Part shown: piece by piece, positions 55,380 through 64,000 of the stretch
How the letters are laid out: each line of letters starts with the position of its first letter
Numbering within the stretch: the stretch's first letter is position 1
Assembly: GCA_947650285.1 (NCBI GenBank)
Contig: CANTFL010000641.1
Location: 62,001 to 126,000 of the forward strand
Reading direction: 5' to 3'
From: Hyaloperonospora brassicae
Lineage: Eukaryota; Oomycota; Peronosporomycetes; Peronosporales; Peronosporaceae
Length of the DNA: 64,000 nt
The notes under the pieces: generated by a model
Databases searched by the model: none
Told to the model about the DNA's origin: nothing
The model's input: only the letters and a program-made list of their open reading frames with translations
Position numbers and translations under genes: made by a program

Positions 55380-56264
55380 CTACGTGAAGCCTGACGTCGA
55401 ACCTGGTAGTTCTGAACCAAAGTCGGGCACGGACTTCCTCACTGTTCGTGGCGTTTTCGACAAGGACAGGTACGAATCGGACAATACCGACAGTTGCGTG
55501 CTGGACGCCATGCCCCGCGCAGCATTCCGCGATGAAGGCGGAGTCAAGAGGTACCTCCATTTGCTTGCAATGCGTAGCTGCCAGATGAGAAAGCCCACGA
55601 ACGAGAGGGACGAGATGCTGATTGACGTGCCCGTGGACATGTAGAACTGGACCCACGAGACAGCGCCCAAGTAGAGGAAGAAGAAAGCGACGCCAAAGAG
55701 CAGGAACTTGTAAGCAGTCATCTGCTCCTTTTCACAGCGCCGGAGCCACCACGAACTGAAGGGCGACTCGGATTCCAGTTCGCTCATGTCCATCGACCGG
55801 ACACTATCTTCCAGCGTATGAGCAGCATACCGCGTGACAGCGAGCAACAAGTTGGTGCACATGACGGCACAAATGAGCATTGCGACACAGACAGAAGTGC
55901 CCGAGATGGTGTACAAGTACAAGACGTAGGCGTGGACGTCCTCGGGGATGCCGACGTTGCACATGGCACTGACGATGAAGCCACAGAGCAGCGCCGATTG
56001 TTCCGAGACGGTCGAGAGCTGATCCGCGCGAGCTTCACAGACCAAATGTTCGCTCTGCATCTTCTCCCGTCGAAGGAATCGCTCCATGTCGGCAACGCGC
56101 CATTGATGAGCGCGCACGATGTCGTCATTGAGCCACTGGATCTCCTGCTCGCGATGGGCCATGTCTTCGTCCCGCCATTGCTTGGCATTGCGCAGGTCGT
56201 AGGACCCAAACAGCGCATTCACAACGTTCGTGGCCATGGCCGACTTGGTTCCGAAAGCGGGCAA
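55380..56264 (-). CDS. Orai-like (CRAC-type) calcium-channel family protein
   Basis: A 294-residue membrane protein (ATG 56264; MATNVVNALFGSYD at 56237 is the better start, 285 residues, used for numbering). A charged helix (about 20-75) leads into TM1 QSALLCGFIVSAMCNVGIPE, which aligns with the Orai pore helix (TSALLSGFAMVAMVEVQL). TM2 (YVLYLYTISGTSVCVAMLIC), TM3 (FLLFGVAFFFLYLGAVSWV) and a fourth segment (ISISSLSFVGFLIWQL) complete the four-TM Orai topology, with SVCVAMLICAVMCTN matching the VLVAVHLFALMIST segment. Orai proteins form the store-operated calcium pore with STIM in animals; relatives exist in protists. The filter Glu (Orai1 Glu106) is Asn94 here, and basic Arg91 is Glu79; acidic residues follow at 99-100. 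Calcium conductance is therefore not assured. The tail is Ser-rich and cytosolic. Confidence 0.75.
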   Translation of the reverse strand: MPAFGTKSAMATNVVNALFGSYDLRNAKQWRDEDMAHREQEIQWLNDDIVRAHQWRVADMERFLRREKMQSEHLVCEARADQLSTVSEQSALLCGFIVSAMCNVGIPEDVHAYVLYLYTISGTSVCVAMLICAVMCTNLLLAVTRYAAHTLEDSVRSMDMSELESESPFSSWWLRRCEKEQMTAYKFLLFGVAFFFLYLGAVSWVQFYMSTGTSISISSLSFVGFLIWQLRIASKWRYLLTPPSSRNAARGMASSTQLSVLSDSYLSLSKTPRTVRKSVPDFGSELPGSTSGFT

Positions 56265-59200
56265 ACGAGGGGGGGGGGCGGACGAGGAAGGGGTGAATGT
56301 GGTTGGTAGGGCGTTTGCTGAGATCGAATATCGGCGACGTTCATGACATCTGTCGCGTCAAGTGGGATTTTCTTAAGTCTCACGTCGCAAAAAGTTCAGC
56401 ACGTGACTTGTACTGTGCGTGGAATTGAATGGGGAAAAAGCACTATTGGATCGCAGTTGAGTGAGAGGGTCAGGACGAGACACGACCGCATCATCGACGT
56501 GCAGGTGGTCTGCGACGCAACGAACTAATTACTATGAAGCGAAAAGAGCGTGGCCGCTATCTGTGCAGCTCGAGATCGCGGGTCAAGTTCCAACCAACGG
56601 CTATTCCGCAAATGTAAATGTCGCGATACGTCACGAAAGGTCAGCGGATGGTACGGTCTCGAACAGCTTTGCACATGGGACCTCCTGACAAGATGAGAAC
56701 GCCCTTGTACATACACGACGACCAGGACGGATGCGCACGATCGCATTGCTATCGACGGTTTATCTGGTTTTGTTGATGGCGTTTCCTGCGAACAACGACC
56801 GGTCGTGTTCCTGGCTTTTGATTACTGGCACACGCAGCTCCCTCGTGTCTCGCCGCAACGCTCGGCCTTTTGCCCAATCTTTGATGCGTCACGCGTCACG
56901 AGCCTTTGCTACCTTCCAATCGATAGCCGCGGTCAAGCTGATGGGAGTTGACCGTCTGGATAGCCTGAACAAGCTCGGATAGGCGATCGACTGACTCTAC
57001 ATGAGCTTCTGTTGCAAATCGGTTTACGCGGACGTGGCTATCCAGTTGACGAACGTGGACAAGCTGAACGACGAGCTCGGAACGTGTCGGGACCTGCCGT
57101 CAATCAAGTTGGTCGTCTGGTTTCGGACCTTTTCGATCCTTGCCGTGCAGCGTGGTAGGCGGTAGGTGTGGGGTGTTAGGTAACGTATGACATGCATCAT
57201 CTGTAAGCGCTTGCAACTTAAAGAGCGAGACATGCCATCGTCTCCACGTAAGGACCTCGCAAGAGGTATCCAGAATAGTCTGTCTCGGATTGGAAACGAC
57301 TTGGATACGAACGGACCGCTAGTTAGCTGTTTGACAGCGAGGCGTTGTGCAGGACCACGCATGAACTCGCTCTGTCGTTGTTGTACTTGTGTTACATCGC
57401 ATGACTGTGCGTGCTCGAGAACCAGACACTGCACGATCAACTACAGCGAACTGGGAGAAGCTGACTGCACAGCTGTAACGTTGCCAAGTGTTGCAGCTGA
57501 TGCAAGCCACTGCAAGCAACACGACAGCAGATAGTGCCAGTCCTGGCTGTTCCTTTGCCAATGGCTCACGAAGCCAACATCATCCATCCGGTGCTCGAGT
57601 CAACTCCTGCGACGTGAAGGAATTGATAGACACACGTAAGGAGAGCTCGTGTAGGATATTGATCACGTGAGACAACGTCTATCTTCCGAGTATTTATTTG
57701 TAACGACAATTTGTCATGCTTCAAAGAGCTCAAGGAATGACAATTTGCTGTTCCTTAAGGCTCTAGCTTTGAGTCTGGATCGAGCGTCAAGCGTCATGAG
57801 CCTTTCGTCCTTTTGATTGACACGACGCCAATCCACTGCTGCCATGCACCTCCGCATCTCTTTCATGCCAAGCAAGACGGACTTTGCAGTAGGAGCCGGG
57901 ACGAGGTAAACGTCTTGTAGCTGGCTCGATCGGGTGTCACACGACCACCGACCATTAGTCGCTCGAGAAGCACTGCTCGGCATTGGCGAGCGACATGTGG
58001 CGTGCAACCCGCGTGTAATCCGCTGCTGCATGTTCTGCCTCTTTGTAGTTGACGTCTGTCGCGTTTCTCCACGCGGTGCCAAACGATGGGACGGACCACG
58101 ATCCAGAAAAAGAGGCGGTGGTAGTGTGTCGCATCTGTCTGGTAACCAGACCGAGATCCAGCGTTGGTCCCGAGCTATTGCAACACACGGTACGCTCTGA
58201 TCTTGCGAGAAGGATCTTGCGGCCTCACTACGTCGTCTTACTTTCCAGACTTGTACTGCTTCGACTGCTATGCTACATTACACAGGACCATCGGATAGGA
58301 TCCTGTCCCTCTTTCAGTCAAACCTACACTACACTGCGTATGGTATCTAGGATCTAGGAACGCGAGTCCTGCGCGGTACTTATTTCTTTCAGCGTTCGTA
58401 CAAATCGTCGACGAGAGGGAGTTCGCTCGTGACTTGTTGGAGCAGTTATGACGATACGTCTTTGCGCCCGTGTACCTCGACACTTGTCGTAAGAAAAAAA
58501 GCAGCTCGCGTGGTCGTGGCTTTTCGTGTCAAAAGAGCAGCGTCGTCTCCACCGAGAGCGCACTAAATAGTCGGGACACCACTGCAGACAAGACATGATC
58601 TCCACCGACATGGGCGCGTATTGAAACAGATTCGCGTACCTTGCGCAGTCGGACGTTCCGCTGGATAGCCTTGAGGCCAACCTACCGGTGTCTCGAACTC
58701 GGTCCACAAGTACACTGCAACGCTTCGATGTGTATGTGTTTCGACTCCTTCGTCTCCGTCTTCTTCTTCTTCGTCTCCGTCTTCATCGTCTTCCGAGCAT
58801 GAACTTGATGTTCCAGTAGCTACTGCTTGCATTGATACAGGCTGATCACAATGCTAGTCGTGACCAATTAGTGGTACGCATGTCGTTTGCGTTTGAGCTC
58901 CACAACGTTGTGGTCCGGTTCGGGCTTCCCGCGGATGAATCGATCGAGTGGCGGGAAGGCCGTACGGTCGTACACACCACACGATCGTGGCCAACGATGG
59001 CGCTATGCACTCTCGTGCGTGCTCAAGAACATTTGCTGAAGTCAAAACTGTCTTGAACAACAGCTACGGGATCTCTGCTTTTTTTGTCACGCATTGAGCC
59101 TGCGAGAGCCCCAGCCGTAAACACTGAACGTGTCGACATCTTCTGTACCGTCAAGTGAGCGTACAACGACGTCAATGTGGACTGACGCTGGACGTCAACG

Positions 59201-60655
59201 TATTTTGAATCGAGAGCAGCCACAGTCACGTACGTGCCTCGACATTGAAACACAGCGCCTCAGCAAGTGGAAGAACCACTTGAGGACACCTCAAGTACCG
59301 CGTCGAGACGGAGAAATCTCGTGATGGGTTGCTCACTCACGGTCGCCAGGCTCTTCCACGCTTCCATGCAGTGCTGACAATACGACGCGTACGGCCACTG
59401 CTACCGACACCACATGTAGAAGTCAGCCGCCAGCCGCCAACGTCGAAAGGCGAAGGCGGCCACGACCTCCCGACTTCAAGCTTTCAACGTGAGACTGTAG
59501 GCCAATCTGTAAGCGCCTCACGTGCGGTCGAACTCGATCGTCTAACTCCCTTCGAGACGACAGACAGGCAACAAACAGACAGACAGCCAAACAGACAGGT
59601 AGACAGACTAATCGACAAACAGACAAATTGACGGCAAGTCTTCTTTCACGTCGCCTGGTTGTGCCCTCGAACACTCGCGATTTTTCCATCTGTCTTGTCG
59701 ATGTGGTACGGCAACACGCGTCGAGCATGACGGCCTTTATCCCAAGTCGCATTCCAAGGCAGTTGCAGGAGAAGTATTACAATAGTATCGACAGACCCAT
59801 TGAGTCACACGCTCGACAAGTCAACTAGTTGCTCGCCCATAGCAACTGGTGACACAGCACGCGAGCATCAACCACTTGGTTCAAGTCTCCCAACACTCCT
59901 TTAAACATGACATAACCCATCACGTACGTTTGTGCGAAACCAAAACGAACAAACAAACAAACAAACAAGCGAACGAACGAACGCGTGAGGCACTCGTGGT
60001 CACTCGCGTCCGTAATGACCGCACACGGCGCATGTCAAAACAAAGCTGGACAACTACTTACAAACCCACCAACGACCCACTTACCCACTTACTTGCGCAT
60101 ACATGACCAGCCCAAGCAGCCACAGCAACCACAGCAACCACAGCAACTCACAAACGCGTTACCAATTACTGTCTGCAACACCGCTGCTCGACAAAGACAG
60201 CCACGACACGCGCTGCGACGGTGCAACCACACACACTACCCACACGTCGATGCTCTACCCACCGACTGGTTTCTAGCGCACGACCGTCGATACCATACCG
60301 TGCGACTGACCATAGGGCGTTGTCGTTTGTTTTTTCTCCTCCTCCTTTTGCCTCCTCCTGTCGCCTTCTGCTACTGCTACTGCTACTGCATTGTCCTTGC
60401 AACAACGACAGCAGACCTCGTTGTTGAGAAAAAAAGCGCGTGTCGTTTCGTACGATGCGCGGCACGACAGAGCCAAAGAGAGCGCACACCATCCGGTGTG
60501 ACTGCGGCGTCGAGCCGGGCCAGCGGTCTCGACAGTCTCCTTAACTACCACACTGCACGACGTCTCGAACAGGAACGAAGACAAAGCACTGCTCTTGCAA
60601 CGAACTTTGCAACGAACGTGCAGTGTGAGCCCACCACGAGAGCCTTTGCCAAAGC
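56265..60655. other. Intergenic region with scattered open frames and simple repeats
   Basis: About 4.4 kb. No known domain found. A candidate small secreted protein at 56731-56982 is listed separately. An acidic minus-strand frame at 58563-58832 has a (TCTTC)n-derived Glu/Asp run. Simple repeats: (ACAG)n at about 59566-59612 and (AAAC)n followed by (GAAC)n at about 59948-59982. Confidence 0.45.
56731..56982 (+). CDS. Candidate small secreted protein
   Basis: An 83-residue frame starts MRTIALLSTVYLVLLMAFPA, a good signal peptide (basic n-region, long hydrophobic core), followed by a basic, Ser/Arg-rich chain (TRSSLVSRRNARPFAQSLMR) with only one Cys after the signal. No RxLR or LxLFLAK motif is seen in the usual place. 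It may be a small effector-like protein or the remains of one; the downstream frame around 57000-57120 has similar-looking text (VDRLDSLNKLG and, after stops, VDKLNDELG). Support rests on the signal peptide alone. Confidence 0.3.
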   Translation: MRTIALLSTVYLVLLMAFPANNDRSCSWLLITGTRSSLVSRRNARPFAQSLMRHASRAFATFQSIAAVKLMGVDRLDSLNKLG

Positions 60656-60823
60656 TCAGAGATCGATCGATCGATCGATCACCAGTCGATCGATTGAGTC
60701 ACTCCATTCTCGGGTCAGTGTACAATTTCCTCGCTCTGTGCAAAGCACATTGACACATATACACACACATATACATACATACACACATACGTACGTACGT
60801 ACATACCCGTGTACACATACGAC
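60656..60823. repeat. Simple-sequence block directly before the START/FYVE gene
   Basis: A (GATC)n run at about 60660-60680 is followed by a purine-pyrimidine-alternating stretch of (AC)n, (CATA)n and (CGTA)n from about 60752 to 60812, ending a few bases before the ATG at 60824. The block must lie in the promoter or 5' leader. Confidence 0.75.
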
Positions 60824-61999
60824 ATGACGGGTGGCAATCGGTTTACGTTGAACCCGTTCCCCGACTTGATCTTGACGCCCGACGACCGCGCGCAGCTCAT
60901 TGCCATTGCCCATGACCTCGTGCTGGAGAAGTTTGTCGAGTACCAAGAGCACTTGACGAGGCACAAGTTTGTCGACCCGACGCAGTGGAAAAAGTATCAA
61001 AAGGACGGGAGCACGACCATGTACTTGGACCGGCGGAAACGAGCCGAGGCAGAGGACTCGCCCCTCCCGGCGTTGCTCATGGTCGGGCCATTGCCCGGCA
61101 CGCTCGACGAAAACATGTTTGGCCTCGTGAGTCCCACGCTCGAAGCCATGCGGATCAAGTCGTCGTACTTGCGCGACTTTAACGCAGCGGCTGTGCTCGC
61201 AACGATTGTCGAGCCGACGGAAATGGACCCGTTCCGCTCGCTCGTGGTCAAGTGGATGGAGATTGACATCCCTGGCGCGTCGATCGGCTTTGTGCGCAAT
61301 CGCGACTACATTTACCTCGAGAGCACGGGCATTATGCGACTGGACACTAGCGAGCGCGTGGGGTACCACTTGTTGCACTCGGTGAGCTTTCCCCAGACAC
61401 ATGCCCTACCGAACCGCGTGCGCGGGAAAATGTCCTTTTGCGGCATGTTTTACCAAGAAGGACCGGACAAGACCGACTGCCGCGGCACGGGCGTGTTGGA
61501 CCCGGGCGGCGACATGATCCGCACGTTGGGGGTCATGGGCATGGCCCAAGCGACGATGGCCGGGCTCAAGTACTCGTACTGCGGTCAGATGAAAAAACTC
61601 GCCTGGCTGCTCGAGCAAAAGCACAATGAAGCACGGGACCATGGCCTCCCTGCGATCAAACCCGAGTGCGTGACGTGCAAGAAACGCGTGCACCGACGGA
61701 CGTTTGGCGACTTTGGCCGCTCGAGCCGCAGGTGCAAACTCTGCTTTGGGACCGTGTGCACGTCGTGCACAATTGCCAAGAAACTCAGCTTTATTGCTCC
61801 AGACCTCGAGATGATGCAGCGCAAAGTGGAATTCTGTGCCCGCTGTTTGATTGATGCCACGCGTATGGATACGGAAGAAGCTGCGCGCGAGCAATTTGTC
61901 TACAAACACACGTCGTCGTCGAGTGTGTATGGCTCGTCGGGTCGATACTCGTACACTACGTCGCACTCGGACGAGACGCTGAGTATCTACGATCAATAA
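60824..61999 (+). CDS. START-like / FYVE-variant protein, short form
   Basis: A single-exon 391-residue protein starting MTGGNRFTLNPFPDL. Residues about 10-265 match the START-like region of the oomycete START-FYVE family (DDRAQLIAIAHDLVLEKFVE, MLVG-type core PALLMVGPLPGTLDENMFGL, DFNAAAVLATIVEPT, SIGFVRNRDYIYLESTG). A zinc cluster at about 282-345 has CVTCKKRV, RRCKLCFGTVCTSCTI and FCARCL, four CxxC pairs in FYVE order, again without the R(R/K)HHCR motif. The C-terminal 40 residues are Ser/Tyr-rich. Lipid binding is expected from the fold; cargo and location are unknown. Codon use is strongly GC-biased, unlike the related gene at 22255, suggesting this copy is well maintained. Confidence 0.85.
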   Translation: MTGGNRFTLNPFPDLILTPDDRAQLIAIAHDLVLEKFVEYQEHLTRHKFVDPTQWKKYQKDGSTTMYLDRRKRAEAEDSPLPALLMVGPLPGTLDENMFGLVSPTLEAMRIKSSYLRDFNAAAVLATIVEPTEMDPFRSLVVKWMEIDIPGASIGFVRNRDYIYLESTGIMRLDTSERVGYHLLHSVSFPQTHALPNRVRGKMSFCGMFYQEGPDKTDCRGTGVLDPGGDMIRTLGVMGMAQATMAGLKYSYCGQMKKLAWLLEQKHNEARDHGLPAIKPECVTCKKRVHRRTFGDFGRSSRRCKLCFGTVCTSCTIAKKLSFIAPDLEMMQRKVEFCARCLIDATRMDTEEAAREQFVYKHTSSSSVYGSSGRYSYTTSHSDETLSIYDQ

Positions 62000-62398
62000 C
62001 ACACCACAGCAGCTACGGCAATGAATTGCGGATAGAAACCCACTCTTGAGGGTCTTACTGATGCACGTTAGGAATGCAGGACTCAATGGCGTGGTACGTA
62101 TCGTGTAAATCAGGATAGGAAACAACTTGTCAGTGCTAGCGAGCTCTGATGTAGATAAATAAATGACTGGCTCGCCCGTGTCTTCTCGCATGTAGCGTTA
62201 CTTTACGCGATTGCGCGCGATGTCAAAGCAGACAGTGTATACACACAATATCCTGTGTTGACACGATCGCGTTCGTTCGTGCTGTTGATCGCATGGTTCT
62301 TAAGTCGAGGCAAAAAGACGTCACGTGTCACAACGAAGAGATACGGCCCATACCCTCGTTCTTCTTATCGGAGCTCTTCGCCATTGTCCATCGTGGCC
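62000..62398. other. Short intergenic region
   Basis: About 400 bp with no feature I can name other than TAAATAAATGA at about 62155-62165, a possible polyadenylation region for the START/FYVE gene. Confidence 0.4.
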
Positions 62399-64000
62399 AT
62401 GACGACGTCTCCAAAGTATCTTCGACTTGCTGAGCTCGCCGACGACAAAGAAGGCGCCATCCGTCGTGCAATATCCCTAGAAGCCGCTTCGTACCCGATC
62501 GACGAAGCCGCGACCGAATTCACAGTTCGATTCCGCCTGAAACATGCACCTGCGTTCTTCATGGCGGCCTACCTATCCGACAATCCGAGCGAAGATGCCG
62601 CAGTCCTCGTAGGGTTTATCAATGGCACGCTATCACCCAGCGGCCAACTCGATGAAGACGCCATGAGCCGTCATGATCCCAGTGGATCAGTGCTGTGTAT
62701 CCACTCGGTGGTCATTGATCCAGCGTTTCGCCGAGTGGGGTATGGCGCACAAATGCTCAAAGAGTACACAGCCACAATCTGTGCCTCGCACACACACGTC
62801 AAGCGCATCCTATTGATCGCGAAAGCCCATCTAGTAAAGTTCTATGTCGACTGCGGGTACGTCGTGACCAGGCAGTCACCCGTTGTGCACGGGACCGACC
62901 CGTGGTTCGAACTCGAGCTCGACTGTGAAGCTGCTCGACGACCCGTGATCGTTCAGGTGATACCTACAAAGTCACAGGTCGATGACCTGTAAGCGTACGT
63001 ACACAAACGAGCTGACTCCTTGTCATCGCTGTCAATGGATCGTCTTTTGTAGGTCGATGCGTTCACGGAAGAAGCTTTCCAAGGCGTTCCAGTCGCAGTC
63101 GTGTTGCTCTCGTCTGCCAACATCTACCACAAGGACAGTGCTCTGGACTGGATGCAGCGTGTTGCAGTGGAGACCAATCTCTGCGAGACAACATTCGTTG
63201 CTCCTCGCAGAGGTCTCTTCAAGACAAACAGCGCTCTGGTCGAGTATGACCTGCGATCGTTCACGCCAGGTACACACCGTCATGTACTGCTGTTGCGACG
63301 TAGTGGCACTGCACGAACAATGAGCTGACACCTGACGTTCTTGTCGCTAGGCACCCAAGTCGAGCCGAGCGTCTACGCCGTCTTGTCAGCAGCTTTGGCG
63401 TTGCTCGATTCAACGCGTGTGACCACAAGTCAGTCGCTGCGTTTCCACACGACGTCACGTCGCGCGGTGCACTGTCACTTCAACGTGCAGTGCAATATCG
63501 ACAACGTGCTCCTGGTCCTGGACGTCGATTCCGAGCTTGACGTCGACTGCACCGATGCAAATGTGGCGGCTCAACGCGCCGTCGCTTCAGCGCTGCGGGT
63601 GTCGCCACATGCGATCGTTGACGTCCAACATGTGGCAACGGATCTCTTGGTCCGCGTTACACCTGCAGCTTTCGTCACGCTCGCGCCCGACGTCAAGCAG
63701 CTGGTGCACCTGAACGTGCGAGACGTTGTCGTGACAGCTGCTGCACCGCGCGACAATAGGTCGGCATCTACTGTGGCTACCGTCATCCACTGCCACTGCA
63801 TAGCGCCTCGAGACAAAAGCAGCAGCAGCAGCAGCACCACTACGTCCATTCCTACCGCCTCGGCGTATCATGCACTAAGTCTCTACTGGACGCGCGTGCT
63901 ACACCAGCCCCGGGTCAAGGTCCAGCAACAAGAACAACCACGTGTCCCGTCTCGTCGTTCCATTCGATCCGTTACGGCGGACGTGGCGCTCCTGGAACAT
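62399..64000 (+). CDS. GNAT (AANAT-like) acetyltransferase fused to a PhzF-like domain (3' end outside window)
   Basis: Residues 1-186 form a GNAT acyltransferase of the serotonin N-acetyltransferase-like group: LEAASYPIDEAAT, VGFINGTLSP, LCIHSVVIDPAFRRVGYGAQ (acetyl-CoA loop RRxGxG), VKFYVDCGYV and VVHGTDPWFELEL. At 62957 a GT...AG intron (to 63052) joins ...RRPVIVQ in frame to VDAFTEEAFQGVPVAVVLL, the standard N-terminus of PhzF-type isomerases, continuing DWMQRVAVETNLCETTFV (Glu231, catalytic Glu of PhzF) and, after an intron 63270-63350, YAVLSAALALL, DVQHVATDLLVRV and ALSLYWTRVL. The frame is open to the window end. The PhzF GHAT histidine is replaced (SVYAV) and the DPVTGSAH motif is degenerate, so its activity is doubtful. 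If the first intron were retained, the protein would stop at 62992 as a plain GNAT of 197 residues. Confidence 0.78.

Noticed and set aside
58049..58357. Plus-strand frame with VVVCRICL, like the start of a RING-CH finger
   Set aside because: No further Cys/His in RING-CH spacing follows; a chance resemblance or too decayed to support.
59985..60827. Plus-strand open frame of 280 codons before the START/FYVE gene
   Set aside because: Low-complexity, His/Thr/Gln-rich text derived from CA- and AC-type repeats; no domain; overlaps the leader of a real gene.
60656..61402. Minus-strand open frame of 248 codons
   Set aside because: Also antisense to the START/FYVE gene and running into the simple-repeat block.
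61406..62191. Minus-strand open frame of 261 codons
   Set aside because: Antisense to the START/FYVE gene at 60824-61999, which has clear domains.
1..64000. tRNA, rRNA, CRISPR or bacterial operon features
   Set aside because: No cloverleaf, rRNA motif or spaced repeat array was recognised; introns and gene families show a eukaryotic nuclear sequence.

Overview
This window looks like nuclear DNA of an oomycete, most likely a Phytophthora or downy-mildew relative (Peronosporales); the genus cannot be fixed from the sequence alone. The reasons are three START/FYVE-variant proteins of the kind expanded in oomycetes, a small zinc-binding domain ending in CEYHR/NQR, oomycete-style Copia and Mutator-like (MULE) relics, short GT-AG introns of about 65 to 145 bp, and codon-rich, GC-richer genes set in decayed, lower-GC spacer. 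No rRNA, tRNA or CRISPR was recognised.

Layout. Positions 1-14060 are mobile-element graveyard: the 3' end of one Copia element with its LTR (1-1096), a gene-poor stretch with an LTR-like remnant and a decayed 15-bp-periodic (pentapeptide-type) array, then a complete but dead Copia element on the minus strand (about 5640-14060) whose gag gene is split by a 3.3-kb MULE (10185-13460) with long terminal inverted repeats. From 14.7 kb on are cellular genes: a coiled-coil protein (14750), an intermediate-filament lamin-like protein with a lamin tail domain and C-terminal CaaX box (19281-21124), a START/FYVE-variant protein (22255-23730), a 6.7-kb gene desert, an alpha/beta-hydrolase (30522-32077) next to a tiny MGC-acylated acidic protein (32481-32804), a START/FYVE/GAF protein (36092-38503), a basic zinc-binding protein (39550-40065), mitochondrial branched-chain aminotransferase (40368-41570), then a dense block 44.7-56.3 kb: small acidic/zinc protein, HAD-like protein, bromodomain-like chromatin protein, VPS9-RCC1 Rab-GEF-like protein, DHHC palmitoyltransferase and an Orai-like channel. 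The end holds a third START/FYVE protein (60824-61999) and a GNAT acetyltransferase that appears to be fused through an intron to a PhzF-type domain (62399 to the window edge).

Themes. Several genes concern membranes and lipid-modified proteins: START/FYVE lipid binding, VPS9-type Rab activation, protein palmitoylation, a dually acylated small protein, a farnesylatable lamin and an Orai-type channel. There is no operon logic; neighbours are convergent or divergent with small gaps (for example 46616-46725, 55122-55379 and the head-to-head pair at about 45.2-45.3 kb). The most interesting items are the lamin with its CaaX box encoded on a five-codon last exon, the GNAT-PhzF fusion, the Orai-like protein with Asn where the filter Glu is expected, the VPS9-before-RCC1 architecture, and the nested transposons whose split gag can be matched across the insertion. 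Splice sites were placed by eye from GT/AG and reading frame; exact exon edges should be treated as models.
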